64,000 bases of DNA from Microvirga lupini (GCF_014191055.1 NZ_JACHWB010000001.1:1083875-1147874); one strand, 5' to 3'; positions 48,135-59,164 are shown, counted from the stretch's first letter. Numbers and translations are program-made. The notes: generated from the letters alone by a model not told the origin.

Positions 48135-49088
48135 GTGAGTGACGTTCGGGTCGGCGCGGTTCTCATCGCAGGGCCGACTGCTTCAGGCAAGTCCGCATTG
48201 GGCATCAGGCTGGCCCAGGCTCTCGATGGTGTCGTGATCAATGCCGATTCCATGCAGGTCTACCGCGACCTGCGCGTGATCACGGCCCGTCCGACCCCTG
48301 ACGACGAAGCCCAGGCTCCCCATTGTCTCTACGGCCATGTGGATGCTGCCGTGAACTTTTCCGTTGGGCGCTATGTGGCGGACGCCGTCCAGGTTCTGCG
48401 GGAGATCAAGGGCAAGAGCCTGCCGATCTTCGTGGGTGGCACCGGCCTCTACTTCAAGGCCCTGACGGAGGGGCTGTCCGGCATGCCGCCCGTCCCGGAA
48501 GAGGTGCGCGAGCAGGTGCGCCGGGAGAGCGAGGGACTGGAGACGCCCGAGTTGCACCATCTCCTCTCCGAGCGTGATCCCGAGACGGCCCGGTCCCTTC
48601 GCCCCACTGACCGGCTGCGCCTCCAGCGGGCTCTTGAGATATTTGCCGCAACTGGTCGCCCGCTCGTGTCCTTCCACGGCGCTCGCGAACCGGGACCTCT
48701 GGCGGATCGCCCCGTCGTCAAGCTCTTCCTCGCCCCGGACCGGGACGAGCTGCGCCGGCGGATCGACCGGCGGTTCGAAGCCATGATGGAGCAGGGGGCG
48801 CTCGACGAGGTGAGGGCGCTGGGTGAGCGCTATCTCGATACCATGCTCCCGGCCATGCGGGCTCACGGCGTGCCCGGTCTCCTGGCCTATCTGCGGGGGG
48901 AGCTTTCCCTCGATGAAGCTGTCGCCAAAGGACAGGGGGATACGCGGCGCTATGCCAAGCGCCAGTTCACCTGGTTCCGGCACCAGCTGCCGGATTGGCA
49001 ATGGGTTGCACCCGAGCAGGGTTTTGAGGCGGTGATGACCCGCCTCAATGCCCCGTCAGATAGCCCACCGCCATCTGATAGAAGGTGA
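48135..49088 (+). CDS. miaA: tRNA dimethylallyltransferase
   Basis: 317 aa from a GTG start at 48135, chosen because GGGGAGG lies at 48120-48126. Adds the isopentenyl group to A37 of tRNAs reading UNN codons. P-loop [17 protein letters not shown], and the tRNA-binding [12 protein letters not shown] are present. Relevant to attenuation elsewhere in the window, since A37 modification affects translation of leader peptides; that is general knowledge, not shown here. Its 3' end overlaps the next gene tail-to-tail by 44 bases. Confidence 0.95.
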   Translation: MSDVRVGAVLIAGPTASGKSALGIRLAQALDGVVINADSMQVYRDLRVITARPTPDDEAQAPHCLYGHVDAAVNFSVGRYVADAVQVLREIKGKSLPIFVGGTGLYFKALTEGLSGMPPVPEEVREQVRRESEGLETPELHHLLSERDPETARSLRPTDRLRLQRALEIFAATGRPLVSFHGAREPGPLADRPVVKLFLAPDRDELRRRIDRRFEAMMEQGALDEVRALGERYLDTMLPAMRAHGVPGLLAYLRGELSLDEAVAKGQGDTRRYAKRQFTWFRHQLPDWQWVAPEQGFEAVMTRLNAPSDSPPPSDRR

Positions 49089-49881
49089 TGAAGATCTCGA
49101 ACACGATCAGGAGGACGATGATCAGTTCGAGGCGCAGGGACCGCTCGGTGTCGATGATGTCGGTCAGAGCCTGTGCGGTATCGCCGAGAACCTCGAGCTT
49201 GCGATGGAGGGCGGCTGCCCGCTCCTTCAGCTCGTACTCGTCCTCGAGGCGGGCGTAGAGACGCTCCAGGTCCGGGCGGTCCCAAAGAACGTCCGGCTTC
49301 TCCTCCACGGCCACGCCGCCGGACATGCGCTGACGGACGAGGAGGGCTTGGCCGACCTGCTTGAGGATCCTGCGGCGGTCGCGGGGGCGTCGCCCCTGTT
49401 CGGCGAGGTGCTGAACGGAAGGCTCGACCAGCTCGAAGGCGGCGGTGGCCTCCCGCTCGTCGCGGGCGAGGGTGGCGCTTTTCGACAGCGCATCCGCAAT
49501 GACGAGCAGCCGCTCGGTGGACATCTGCTTGATGTAGATAGGGCCGCCCGGAGGGATCTGATCGTCCCGGTCGGGGGAGATCTCGATGATCGCGGTCTCC
49601 TCCTCATGACGGGCGAATTCGCCGGAGATCCGCTGGCGCAGGCTGCGGATCACCTCGTCCTCTTCCAGAGGCGTGAGACCAACCAGAACCGCCACACCGT
49701 AACGGAAGAGGGCCACGAAGCCCTCCTGCCCAGCCCGGAAGGCAAGAGGCGTCGTGGATAGTACATCGCTGCGCTCCAGCCCTGCCACGTCAAGGCGATC
49801 GCCGAGGAGGAGGGCGCGGGCGGTGAGGCGCAGGTTCTGCGTCGGAGCCTGGGTGGAAGAGGTGGTATCGGTCATGGCCAT
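49045..49881 (-). CDS. RMD1/DUF155 family membrane protein
   Basis: 278 aa. DUF155 pattern: an N-terminal domain ([20 protein letters not shown]), a helical charged middle ([20 protein letters not shown]), and a C-terminal membrane helix ([20 protein letters not shown]). Relatives in yeast act in mitochondria (Rmd1, Rmd8, Mrx10); the bacterial role is unknown. Convergent overlap with miaA. Confidence 0.88.
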   Translation of the reverse strand: MAMTDTTSSTQAPTQNLRLTARALLLGDRLDVAGLERSDVLSTTPLAFRAGQEGFVALFRYGVAVLVGLTPLEEDEVIRSLRQRISGEFARHEEETAIIEISPDRDDQIPPGGPIYIKQMSTERLLVIADALSKSATLARDEREATAAFELVEPSVQHLAEQGRRPRDRRRILKQVGQALLVRQRMSGGVAVEEKPDVLWDRPDLERLYARLEDEYELKERAAALHRKLEVLGDTAQALTDIIDTERSLRLELIIVLLIVFEIFITFYQMAVGYLTGH

Positions 49882-49941
49882 ACGACTAAAATAGGGGGCC
49901 TAGCCTAAAAGCTAAGCCGCCTCGCGCCAAGTTGCCCCTGC

Positions 49942-49970
49942 TTGACCGAATGACATGGATCGTTTAACTT
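49942..49970 (+). promoter_or_regulatory. Promoter of the ilvI leader
   Basis: TTGACC (49942-49947), 17-base spacer, TAACTT (49965-49970). A start near 49977 puts the leader peptide ATG about 26 bases into the transcript. Confidence 0.6.
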
Positions 49971-50002
49971 CTGCGCAACTTTCGAAATTAAGAGCTGCCC
50001 CA

Positions 50003-50053
50003 ATGCGCAAGCTTATTCTCGTAGTACGAGCGCCATCGACGGAGCGGGATTGA
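50003..50053 (+). CDS. ilvI attenuator leader peptide
   Basis: 16 aa: MRKLILVVRAPSTERD. The block Leu-Ile-Leu-Val-Val at residues 4-8 supplies exactly the three branched-chain amino acids made by the downstream pathway. Ribosome stalling there on shortage would control the terminator at 50078-50100. The same principle is known for the Caulobacter ilvBN operon. Confidence 0.85.
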   Translation: MRKLILVVRAPSTERD

Positions 50054-50075
50054 CCCGCAGGTCCGGCGATGGCGC
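50030..50075 (+). promoter_or_regulatory. Leader stem of the ilvI attenuator
   Basis: GCGCCATCG (50030-50038) pairs perfectly with CGATGGCGC (50067-50075), and an inner stem GCGGG-attga-CCCGC lies at 50044-50058. It starts within the leader peptide frame after the Val codons, as expected of the ribosome-sensed stem. The alternative antiterminator pairing is not obvious by eye. Confidence 0.6.
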
Positions 50076-50077
50076 AC

Positions 50078-50100
50078 AGGCCCCCTCAGGGGCCTTTTTT
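50078..50100 (+). terminator. ilvI attenuator terminator
   Basis: AGGCCCC (50078-50084), loop CTCA, GGGGCCT (50089-50095) and a T-run to 50100. It lies 51 bases before the ilvI start, so it is an in-leader terminator, not the end of the preceding gene, which is on the other strand. Confidence 0.85.
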
Positions 50101-50151
50101 ATTGCCCAGATTTCTTGAGACACAGCAGACAAGACCGACGGAGCGAGGCCC

Positions 50152-51924
50152 ATGAGCGAGACGATGACCGGAGCCGAAATGGTGATCCGAGCCCTGCAGG
50201 ATCAGGGAGTTGACCATATCTTCGGGTATCCGGGCGGCGCGGTTCTCCCCATTTACGATGCGCTCTTCCATCAGGAGAAGGTGCGGCACGTTCTCGTCCG
50301 CCACGAGCAGGGCGCGGTCCACGCGGCCGAGGGCTATGCCCGCTCCTCAGGCAGGCCGGGCGTGGTGCTGGTGACGTCCGGACCCGGCGCAACCAACGCG
50401 ATCACGGGTCTTGCCGATGCGATGATGGACTCGATCCCGCTGGTCTGCATCACCGGTCAGGTGCCGACCCACCTCATCGGCTCCGATGCGTTCCAGGAAT
50501 GTGACACGGTGGGCATCACGCGCCACTGCACGAAGCACAATTATCTCGTCAAATCCATCGAGGATCTGCCCCGTGTCCTGCACGAAGCCTTCTACGTGGC
50601 GCAGAACGGGCGCCCGGGTCCTGTCGTGGTCGATCTGCCGAAGGACATCCAGTTCAAGACTGGAGCTTATGTGCGGCCCCTGAGCAACCAGCATAAGACC
50701 TACCGCCCCACCGTAAAGGGCGACATGGAGCATATCCGTGCGGCCATCGAGCTGATGGCCAATGCCAAGCGGCCGGTCTTCTATACGGGTGGCGGCGTCG
50801 TCAACTCCGGACCGCATGCCGCGACGCTGCTACGCGAGTTCGTGCGGCTCACGGGCTTTCCCATTACCTCGACCCTGATGGGTCTTGGCGCCTATCCGGC
50901 CTCCGACAATCAATGGCTCGGCATGCTCGGCATGCACGGCACCTACGAGGCCAATCTCGCGATGCATGAATGCGACGTGATGATCAATATCGGGGCGCGT
51001 TTCGACGACCGCATCACGGGCCGCCTCGATGCCTTCTCGCCGTTTTCCAAGCGCATCCACGTGGACATCGACCCGTCGTCCATCAACAAGACCGTGAAGG
51101 TCGATATCCCGATCGTCGGCGACTGCGCCCATGTGCTGGAAGACATGGTGCGCCTGTGGCGACAGGGCGCGCATCAGGCCGACAAGGCCGCGCTGAAGGA
51201 TTGGTGGAGCAAGATCGAGGGCTGGCGTGCCCGCAACTGCCTCGCGTTCCGAAATTCTACTGAGACCATCAAGCCGCAATATGCGATCCAGCGTCTTTAC
51301 GAACTCACGAAGGACCGTGAGACCTATGTCACCACCGAGGTAGGCCAGCACCAGATGTGGGCGGCCCAGTACTTCAGGTTCGAGGAGCCGAACCGCTGGA
51401 TGACTTCTGGCGGCCATGGTACCATGGGCTACGGTCTGCCGGCTGCCGTCGGTGCGCAGCTCGCGCATCCCGATGCGCTGGTGATCGACATCGCCGGCGA
51501 AGCCTCGATCCAGATGATGCTGCAGGAAATGTCGACCGCCCTGCAGTACAACCTGCCGATCAAGGTGTTCATCCTCAACAACGAGTACATGGGCATGGTG
51601 CGCCAGTGGCAGGAGCTGCTGCATGGCGGGCGCTACTCGCAAAGTTATTCCGAGTCGCTGCCCGATTTCGTGAAGCTCGCCGAAGCCTATGGCGGCGTCG
51701 GAATCCGCTGCGACAAGCCGGGTGATCTCGATGCGAAGATCATGGAGATGACCAACGTGAACCGCCCGGTGATCTTCGACTGCATCGTGGACAAGACCGA
51801 GAACTGCTTCCCGATGATCCCGTCGGGCAAAGCGCACAACGAAATGCTGCTCAACGATTATCTCGGCGAGACGGGGGCTGATATCGGTTCCGTGATCGAC
51901 GAGAAGGGCAAGATGCTGGTTTGA
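50152..51924 (+). CDS. ilvI: Acetolactate synthase large subunit
   Basis: 590 aa. Thiamine-diphosphate enzyme for the first common step of branched-chain amino acid synthesis. Catalytic Glu52 lies in [14 protein letters not shown], the central FAD domain has [12 protein letters not shown], and the ThDP motif is [18 protein letters not shown]...[12 protein letters not shown]. The regulatory subunit ilvH follows after one intervening gene. Controlled by the leader peptide attenuator upstream. Confidence 0.96.
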   Translation: MSETMTGAEMVIRALQDQGVDHIFGYPGGAVLPIYDALFHQEKVRHVLVRHEQGAVHAAEGYARSSGRPGVVLVTSGPGATNAITGLADAMMDSIPLVCITGQVPTHLIGSDAFQECDTVGITRHCTKHNYLVKSIEDLPRVLHEAFYVAQNGRPGPVVVDLPKDIQFKTGAYVRPLSNQHKTYRPTVKGDMEHIRAAIELMANAKRPVFYTGGGVVNSGPHAATLLREFVRLTGFPITSTLMGLGAYPASDNQWLGMLGMHGTYEANLAMHECDVMINIGARFDDRITGRLDAFSPFSKRIHVDIDPSSINKTVKVDIPIVGDCAHVLEDMVRLWRQGAHQADKAALKDWWSKIEGWRARNCLAFRNSTETIKPQYAIQRLYELTKDRETYVTTEVGQHQMWAAQYFRFEEPNRWMTSGGHGTMGYGLPAAVGAQLAHPDALVIDIAGEASIQMMLQEMSTALQYNLPIKVFILNNEYMGMVRQWQELLHGGRYSQSYSESLPDFVKLAEAYGGVGIRCDKPGDLDAKIMEMTNVNRPVIFDCIVDKTENCFPMIPSGKAHNEMLLNDYLGETGADIGSVIDEKGKMLV

Positions 51925-51941
51925 CCCGGAAAGTGTGACTC

Positions 51942-52622
51942 ATGCCCACCCTCGTCATCGCCAACAAGTGCTACTCGTCCTGGTCCTTGCGTCCTTGGCT
52001 GCTGATGAAGCAGCTCGGCGTTGCTTTTGATGAGATCACCATTCCTCTCGACTTGCCGGACACGAAGGAGAAGGTGCTCAAGCACTCGCCGGCCGGCAAA
52101 GTGCCGATCCTCATCGACGGTGACGTGACCGTATGGGAGAGCATCGCGATCATGGAATATGTGGGCGATGCGCTTGGCAAGCCTGCCTGGCCGCAGGGTA
52201 CCAAAGCCCGCGCCATGGCGCGCTCGGTTGCCGCTGAAATGCATGCGGGATTCCAGGGCTTGCGCAACACCTGCCCAATGAATCTCGGCAAGAAATTTGC
52301 GGGCAAGGATCGCGGCGAGGCTGTCGCGCGGGATGTAGCGCGCTTTTCCGAGATCGTGCACCAGGCGCGTGAGCGCTTCGGCGCCGGCGGTCCGTTCCTG
52401 TTCGGGGCGTTCTCGGCAGCGGACGCGATGTATGCGCCGCTTGTAACGCGCCTCGACACCTATTCCATCGCTCTCGATGCCACGACGCGCGCTTATGTAG
52501 ACACGATCCTGTCGCTTCCAGCCTTCCAGGAATGGCGCGCTGCCGCCATGAAGGAAGAGTGGATCGTTGACGCCGACGAGATCGATGAGGATGCAATCGA
52601 AGATTACCGCAGGGCGGCCTGA
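51942..52622 (+). CDS. Glutathione S-transferase family protein
   Basis: 226 aa. N-terminal thioredoxin-like domain (NKCYSSWSLRPWLLMKQLG, then GKVPILIDGDVTVWESIAI) and all-helical C-terminal domain. The CYSSWSLRPW start is typical of a bacterial GST subgroup of unknown substrate. It is placed between ilvI and ilvH with 17 and 30-base gaps, so it is probably co-transcribed with them, which is unusual. Confidence 0.9.
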   Translation: MPTLVIANKCYSSWSLRPWLLMKQLGVAFDEITIPLDLPDTKEKVLKHSPAGKVPILIDGDVTVWESIAIMEYVGDALGKPAWPQGTKARAMARSVAAEMHAGFQGLRNTCPMNLGKKFAGKDRGEAVARDVARFSEIVHQARERFGAGGPFLFGAFSAADAMYAPLVTRLDTYSIALDATTRAYVDTILSLPAFQEWRAAAMKEEWIVDADEIDEDAIEDYRRAA

Positions 52623-52652
52623 GGCTCAAAGGACAGATCGGGAAACAAAACT

Positions 52653-53195
52653 ATGCTCCAGATGAAAACTCATTATCCCGATGCGACCCGCGTCGAGCCC
52701 TCCAACCGGCACACGCTGGCCATCATCGTCGACAACGAGCCAGGCGTTCTCGCCCGCATTGCCGGCCTGTTCTCAGGACGGGGCTACAACATCGAGAGCC
52801 TGACCGTCACCGAGACGGAGCATGAGGCGCACATTTCCCGCATCACGGTCGTGACCACGGGCACCGACAGCATCATCCAGCAGATCAAGAGCCAGTTGGA
52901 ACGCCTTGTGCCCGTGCACCGGGTGGTGGACCTTACCCTCACGGGTGAAGCGGTGGAGCGTGAGCTGTGCCTCGTGAAGGTTGTGGGCAAGGGCGATCAT
53001 CGCGTTGAGGCCATGCGCCTGGCTTCGGCCTTCGGTGCGCGCACGCTGGACGCGACGCTGACTTCGTTTGTTTACGAACTCACGGGCACGACGGACGAGG
53101 TCGAGCGCTTCATCAAGTTGATGACGGCTGTTGGTCTGGTTGAGGTGTCCCGCACCGGCGTTGCCGCCATGGCGCGCGGTGCCGAGGGGGTGTGA
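52653..53195 (+). CDS. ilvH: Acetolactate synthase small (regulatory) subunit
   Basis: 180 aa. The N-terminal ACT domain (HTLAIIVDNEPGVLARIAGL, FSGRGYNIESLTV) binds valine for feedback inhibition; the C-terminal half matches the ALS_ss_C region (GKGDHRVEAMRLASAFGAR). Length is normal for alphaproteobacteria. Confidence 0.95.
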   Translation: MLQMKTHYPDATRVEPSNRHTLAIIVDNEPGVLARIAGLFSGRGYNIESLTVTETEHEAHISRITVVTTGTDSIIQQIKSQLERLVPVHRVVDLTLTGEAVERELCLVKVVGKGDHRVEAMRLASAFGARTLDATLTSFVYELTGTTDEVERFIKLMTAVGLVEVSRTGVAAMARGAEGV

Positions 53196-53198
53196 TCG

Positions 53199-53747
53199 TC
53201 ACCCCCTGAAGTCACTTTCCTTCAGGAACGCCTCCTCCTCCGGTGTGGTCTCACGACCCAGGATGACATTGCGGTGGGGAAAGCGGCCGAAGCGGGCGAC
53301 GATGTCGTGATGGTGGTGGGCATACTTGACGGAATCCTCTGCACCGAGGGCTTCGTTCAGAACCACCGAGCGCTCCTGATCTGCCAAGGATTCGGAGTGC
53401 ATGAAGGGCAGGTAGAAGAACCGGCGGAAGAGCGGTTCCACCTTGTGGTCAAAGCCCCGCTCAATGGCGCGGTCCGCTGCCATGAGGGCGACCGGATCGG
53501 TCTTGTAGGTTTCGCGCAGTCCCCGGAACATGTTCCGGGGAAACTGGTCGAGGAGAAGAATGACGGCGAGCGCTCCCTCCGGGGTAAGCTCCCACTCGTT
53601 GAGATCGCCTCTCGCGGCGGCCTCGTAGGTGGACATGAAGCGGTCACGGCAGGCTTGGTCGAAGGCTTCATCCTTCGAAAACCACTTCTCCGGACCGGCT
53701 TCGCGCCAGAATGAGACGACTTCGTCGGGAGTGGCAAGGCGCTGCAT
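53199..53747 (-). CDS. DUF924 family protein
   Basis: 182 aa from the ATG at 53747; a longer reading to 53858 adds unrelated residues. DUF924 features: VVSFWREAGPEKWFSKDEAFD, LLLDQFPRNMFRG and FFYLPFMHSESLADQE. TPR-like fold, function unknown. Convergent with ilvH, ends 3 bases from its stop. Confidence 0.88.
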   Translation of the reverse strand: MQRLATPDEVVSFWREAGPEKWFSKDEAFDQACRDRFMSTYEAAARGDLNEWELTPEGALAVILLLDQFPRNMFRGLRETYKTDPVALMAADRAIERGFDHKVEPLFRRFFYLPFMHSESLADQERSVVLNEALGAEDSVKYAHHHHDIVARFGRFPHRNVILGRETTPEEEAFLKESDFRG

Positions 53748-53940
53748 GGGGGCTTTGTCCTTCTCGGTCGGGAGATGAGATTTGAATCTAGAGCATAGGG
53801 GAGCGGTTTGAACTCTCCAGGCTCGGATCGTTTGAGGCGGAACAGGCGTACCCTGCACCAGATACAGGAAAGAGTCGCAGTTTTGCTACAAACAGCAACT
53901 TGTCAGCGCAGTTTTATTCGCTAAAAGCGGCGTCTGATAA

Positions 53941-55047
<1,107 letters not shown>

Positions 55048-55205
55048 GGATCACGTGGCGGGGTAGGGTGATGAAACCTTGTTCCCTCAGGAACGAGGCT
55101 TCGCCTCTGCCCCGTCCGTTATTCCCTTGCCCTAAGCCGGATGTGGATTTGCGGGGCTGCTCGTTTCCCGCTAGTGGGCTCTGGAACGCAAGCATCCGAT
55201 AGCCC

Positions 55206-56957
55206 ATGAGAGCATCGATTCTGACCGAAGACCTGCTGGAATTCGAGACCCCCCTTTGGGCGGATCTCGATCCGGTCGCGCGCCTCGAGCTCCAGGCGGA
55301 ACTCCAGCAGATGGTTCTTCCGGGAGGCTCGGTCCTGTTCCAGGAAGGCGATCCGGCGGACGCGCTATACATGCTCGTGTCAGGGGCTCTCGGGGTTTCC
55401 ATCCAGGGCAGCCATGGGGAGCAAAAGCGCGTCGCGCGCATCTTTCCACCGGAAACGATCGGGGAAATGGCCCTGATCTCGCATGCCCCTCGTTCGGCCA
55501 GTGTCACGGCCTTGCGGGACTCGGTGCTTCTCAAGCTGACCCGAGAAGCCTTCGAGCGTTTGGTTAAGCGTTGCCCCACCGTCATGGTCTACTTGTCACG
55601 GCTCCTCGCCGACAGGCTTCGCACGACGACCCGCAGTGCTCCCATCACTTTCAAACCGACTACCTTCGCCATTGTGCCGGTCACCCAGGGCGTGGAAGTG
55701 GCCGACTTCGCCCATGCATTTCTGGAGGAGATGCGGCGCAGTCACGGAAGAAGGATCGATCTCCTCGATGCAATGCCGTCGGAGGAGGACGAGAACTGGC
55801 TCTATCGCTTCGAGGCCGGCCGGGAAAGCGTCATCTATGTCGCCTCCGAGACGTCGGGCTCTTGGACCGGGCGCTGCATCCGCCATGCCGACCATGTCAT
55901 GTTTCTGGCCTGCCCGGGTCAGCCACTGGCCCTCGAGGCGGAGGCGCTGGCCAGCGCCGTATCCTCCTGGCGGCGTCATGACCTTGTTCTGCTTCAGAAG
56001 GCGGATGCCTCCCGCCCGTTGCCTGCGCATCCGTCGCTCGCCGCTCTTCCGGTGGATCAGCGAATTCAGGTGCGGGCGAAAAGCCCGGCCGATCTGCAGC
56101 GCCTCATTCGCACATCAAGCGGGCGCGCTGTCGGAGTGGTGCTGGCTGGGGGAGGAGCGCGAGGCTTCGCTCATCTCGGGGCAATTCGGGCCCTGCGCGA
56201 ATATGGCTTCCCCATCGATCTCGTCGGTGGCACCAGCATCGGGTCCGTCATGGCCGCAACGGCCGCCATCCAGATTGGACTTGACGAGGCCAAGGACCTC
56301 ATGCGGGAGGCCTTCGTCCGGAACCCGCCGCTTAACGACTACACGCTCCCGCTTATCGCCTTAGTAAGAGGCAAGAAGGTCGATGCGCGGCTGTTCGAGC
56401 ATTTTGGCGACCGGAATATCGAGGATCTCTGGCTGCCGTTCTTCTGCGTGTCGTCCAACCTGACGACCGGCACAACCCATGTTCACCGTCAGGGCCCGCT
56501 CTGGCGCGCCCTGAGGGCGAGCCTTGCCATTCCAGGCCTGCTGCCGCCGGTCATCGAGCCGGAGGGCGTGCTTGTGGACGGAGCTATGATGAACAACCTG
56601 CCGGCGGACATCATGGCCGACCTGCAGAGAGGCCCTGTCCTTGGTATTGATGTGGCGCGGGACGTTGCCTTCACCACAGCCGGCGAGGAGGAGAAGAAGG
56701 CGCCGTTCCTCCGCCGGCTCCTTGGGCTTCCGGCTCAGGCGCCGGATATCGTCAGTCTGCTCTACCGGGCGGCGACGATTTCCAGCGATGCCCAGACACT
56801 CAAGGCCCGCGCTCATGCGGCCCTTGTCATTCACCCTCCGCTGGCCGACGTGCCACTCAGGGGGTGGGAGCAGTTCGAGAGGGTGGTCGAGATCGGCTAC
56901 GATCACACACGGGACAGGATCGAGGCGGGCGCTCTCGATCTCTTCAAGGCTGCCTGA
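55206..56957 (+). CDS. Patatin-like phospholipase with cyclic-nucleotide-binding domain
   Basis: 583 aa, NTE/RssA-type. An N-terminal CNB domain (about 15-130; FQEGDPADALYMLVSGAL, GEMALISHAPRSASV) is followed by a linker region of about 170 residues and a patatin domain: oxyanion loop GGGARGFAHLGA, nucleophile Ser344 in GTSIG, catalytic Asp458 in DGA. Both dyad residues are present, so hydrolase activity is expected. Neuropathy target esterase has the same domain order. Whether it truly binds a cyclic nucleotide is uncertain. Confidence 0.9.
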   Translation: MRASILTEDLLEFETPLWADLDPVARLELQAELQQMVLPGGSVLFQEGDPADALYMLVSGALGVSIQGSHGEQKRVARIFPPETIGEMALISHAPRSASVTALRDSVLLKLTREAFERLVKRCPTVMVYLSRLLADRLRTTTRSAPITFKPTTFAIVPVTQGVEVADFAHAFLEEMRRSHGRRIDLLDAMPSEEDENWLYRFEAGRESVIYVASETSGSWTGRCIRHADHVMFLACPGQPLALEAEALASAVSSWRRHDLVLLQKADASRPLPAHPSLAALPVDQRIQVRAKSPADLQRLIRTSSGRAVGVVLAGGGARGFAHLGAIRALREYGFPIDLVGGTSIGSVMAATAAIQIGLDEAKDLMREAFVRNPPLNDYTLPLIALVRGKKVDARLFEHFGDRNIEDLWLPFFCVSSNLTTGTTHVHRQGPLWRALRASLAIPGLLPPVIEPEGVLVDGAMMNNLPADIMADLQRGPVLGIDVARDVAFTTAGEEEKKAPFLRRLLGLPAQAPDIVSLLYRAATISSDAQTLKARAHAALVIHPPLADVPLRGWEQFERVVEIGYDHTRDRIEAGALDLFKAA

Positions 56958-56971
56958 GGATCATTCAGGTC

Positions 56972-57343
56972 CTACAGGCGGTGCCCCGTCATGGCAGCCG
57001 AAGCTCCCAGAAGACAGAGGGCGAAGCCCAGCCTTTCCGAGCGGTGCCGGCAGAACCGGTAAACAGCATAGCTGCTGCCGAGAACCAGGATCAGGCACCA
57101 GAGATCCTGCATCAGGTGATTGACCTTAGTCGAGCCAAGCAAGGGTTGAGCCGTCCTCCAACTCTCAGCCATCCAGAGCCCAGAATAGACGAGAGACGAG
57201 AAACTCCACACATAGGCCCACCATCTGGCCGGCAGGCCCGTCGTGAGGGGATGCCTCTCCCCGGAAAGGGGATTTGATGCGAGATCCGCGTAAGTGTCAG
57301 GTGATGAGATCGTCACAGCAGCATTCCGAAATGTTATAGCCAA
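56972..57343 (-). CDS. Hypothetical membrane protein
   Basis: 123 aa from a TTG start; other starts (GTG inside) are possible. Three hydrophobic segments (YVWSFSSLVYSGLWMA, LWCLILVLGSSYAVYRF, LGFALCLLGASAAM) indicate an integral membrane protein. No family recognised, no clear ribosome binding site. Confidence 0.5.
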   Translation of the reverse strand: MAITFRNAAVTISSPDTYADLASNPLSGERHPLTTGLPARWWAYVWSFSSLVYSGLWMAESWRTAQPLLGSTKVNHLMQDLWCLILVLGSSYAVYRFCRHRSERLGFALCLLGASAAMTGHRL

Positions 57344-57421
57344 GGTGCTATCATCGCGGAACGTTGCTGTGACCTACGGAAACAGACAGGTTGGGGGTAT
57401 TTAGATCGAGAATGCCTCGAT

Positions 57422-57577
57422 CTATTGCTGGTTGCTCTTCGTGTTCTGAGCCTTGTTGTTATCCTGCTTGCCGGGATCCTTGCGGTTCTTCATCGTGCCG
57501 CCCGAGCCGCGTGCATGGTCGTCGAGGTGCTTCTTGCTCTCGCCGGAATTGTCGCCGTTCATCTTGCCTTTGCCCAT
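57422..57577 (-). CDS. Very small hydrophilic protein
   Basis: 51 aa, beginning MGKGKMNGDNSGESKK. The ribosome binding site AAAGGAGG just upstream is one of the best in the window. Composition is extreme: Gly, Lys, Asn, Asp and Gln, no Cys or Trp, likely disordered, recalling small stress-linked hydrophilic proteins. A GGAAC lies upstream on the minus strand but the matching GTT is imperfect (ATT), so EcfG control is only a possibility. Confidence 0.75.
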   Translation of the reverse strand: MGKGKMNGDNSGESKKHLDDHARGSGGTMKNRKDPGKQDNNKAQNTKSNQQ

Positions 57578-57641
57578 AAAGGCCTCCTTTGGTGATGGAT
57601 GTTAATGAGCCCTTGGGGCGCAGGTTCCCGGGTGCGCCGCC

Positions 57642-58163
57642 CTACCACAGCAGGTATTCCGCCAGCCCCGCGCCGGGCGCGAGGATCACGAAGGCCCAGA
57701 CAGATGCCGAGGCAAGGTTGGCAGCCTGAAACAGCACTCCCGGCATGAGGAAGATGCCTGCGATCAGGGCAATGACGGCCCGGATCGGTCCGAAGAACCG
57801 TCCCAGGAACACGGCCCAGGGGCCAAAGCGCTGGAAGAAGTCCTCACCCCGCACGATCAGCTTGGGATTGCGGGACAGCGGCCATACTCCATAGGCCGCC
57901 TTCTTGTAGCGCTTGCCGATGGCATAGGAGACCCAATTGCCCAGAAAGGCGCCAACGACGGCGCCTGCCCAAGCCTGCCAGAACGGGATGTCGGCTGCTG
58001 CCAGGACGAAGCCCACAGCGATCAGGATCGTCATGGTTGGCAGGAGCAAGGACACGAAGGCAAGGGACTCGCCAAAGGTCATCAGAGCGAGCACGAAGGG
58101 GGCATAGGCTTGGTGGGCTTGGACAAATTCCAGAACACTGTTCTTCCAAAGCTCGATATCCAT
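57642..58163 (-). CDS. DedA family membrane protein
   Basis: 173 aa from MDIELWKNSV (58163). DedA/SNARE-associated domain with GAFLGNWVSYAIGKRY and the arginine motif FLGRFFGPIRAVIALIAG. Several membrane helices. DedA proteins act in lipid carrier recycling and membrane homeostasis. The stop lies 64 bases from the small hydrophilic protein start. Confidence 0.9.
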   Translation of the reverse strand: MDIELWKNSVLEFVQAHQAYAPFVLALMTFGESLAFVSLLLPTMTILIAVGFVLAAADIPFWQAWAGAVVGAFLGNWVSYAIGKRYKKAAYGVWPLSRNPKLIVRGEDFFQRFGPWAVFLGRFFGPIRAVIALIAGIFLMPGVLFQAANLASASVWAFVILAPGAGLAEYLLW

Positions 58164-58315
58164 CGATCCGATCCGGCTCCTTCGTCGCTGGTGTGCATAT
58201 AAGCAATTGCCGTGGATCACATAGATCCAATCGCCTTTGTGATGAATAGGATCACATCACACAATTTGAAGCAGCGGCCATGTTGCGCTAACCCGTACTC
58301 AAGGGGGCAAGAGCC

Positions 58316-59164
58316 ATGAACGTTCTCTCGATCCAATCCCATGTCGCCTATGGTCACGTGGGTAACGCCTCGGCGGTCTTTCCGATGCAGCGCCTCGGCG
58401 TCGAGGTGTGGCCCATTCATACAGTCCAGTTCTCCAACCACACCGGTTACGGCTCCTGGAAGGGCCGCGTCTTCGATGGTCCCGCCATCGAGGATCTGGT
58501 GGAGGGCATTGCCGAACGCGGGGTGCTCGGTCGCTGCGACGGTGTCCTCTCCGGCTATATGGGATCTGCCGATATCGGCAATGCCATCCTGTCGGCCGTT
58601 GCGCGGGTGCGGTCTCTTAACCTGGATGCCCTCTATTGCTGCGATCCGGTGATCGGGGATGTGGGGCGCGGCGTGTTCGTGCGCCCCGGCATTCCGGAAT
58701 TCATGCGTGAGCAGGCGGTACCTGCAGCCGACATCATCACACCGAACCAGTTCGAACTGGATTACCTATCGGGCCTCACGGTACAGACCCTCGAGGATGT
58801 GAAGAAGGCGGTCACAATCGTCCACGGAATAGGCCCCAGAGTCATCCTCGTCACGTCCGTCGAGACGAAGGAGACGCCGTCTGACAGCGTGGACCTCATC
58901 GCCGCGGAGAACGGGCGCTTCTGGCGCGTCCGGACGCCGAAGCTGTCGCTCTCCGTCAACGGGGCAGGGGATGCCATTGCGGCGCTCTTTTTCGTTCATT
59001 ACGCCCGCACACGCTCCGCATCGATGGCCCTTGCCGAAGCCTCGGCATCTGTCTACGGCTTGCTCAAGCGCACGGACGAGGCAGGCTCCCGCGAGATCCT
59101 GACCATCGCGGCACAGGATGAGTTCGTCTCGCCCACTCGGCGCTTCGATGTTGAAGAGGTTTGA
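58316..59164 (+). CDS. pdxY: Pyridoxal kinase
   Basis: 282 aa ribokinase-fold enzyme that phosphorylates pyridoxal to PLP. Motifs: [45 protein letters not shown] and the catalytic [11 protein letters not shown]. PdxY rather than PdxK by pattern. Its stop overlaps the upstream frame of the phzF gene; the three genes pdxY-phzF-NUDIX are tightly packed. Confidence 0.94.
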   Translation: MNVLSIQSHVAYGHVGNASAVFPMQRLGVEVWPIHTVQFSNHTGYGSWKGRVFDGPAIEDLVEGIAERGVLGRCDGVLSGYMGSADIGNAILSAVARVRSLNLDALYCCDPVIGDVGRGVFVRPGIPEFMREQAVPAADIITPNQFELDYLSGLTVQTLEDVKKAVTIVHGIGPRVILVTSVETKETPSDSVDLIAAENGRFWRVRTPKLSLSVNGAGDAIAALFFVHYARTRSASMALAEASASVYGLLKRTDEAGSREILTIAAQDEFVSPTRRFDVEEV

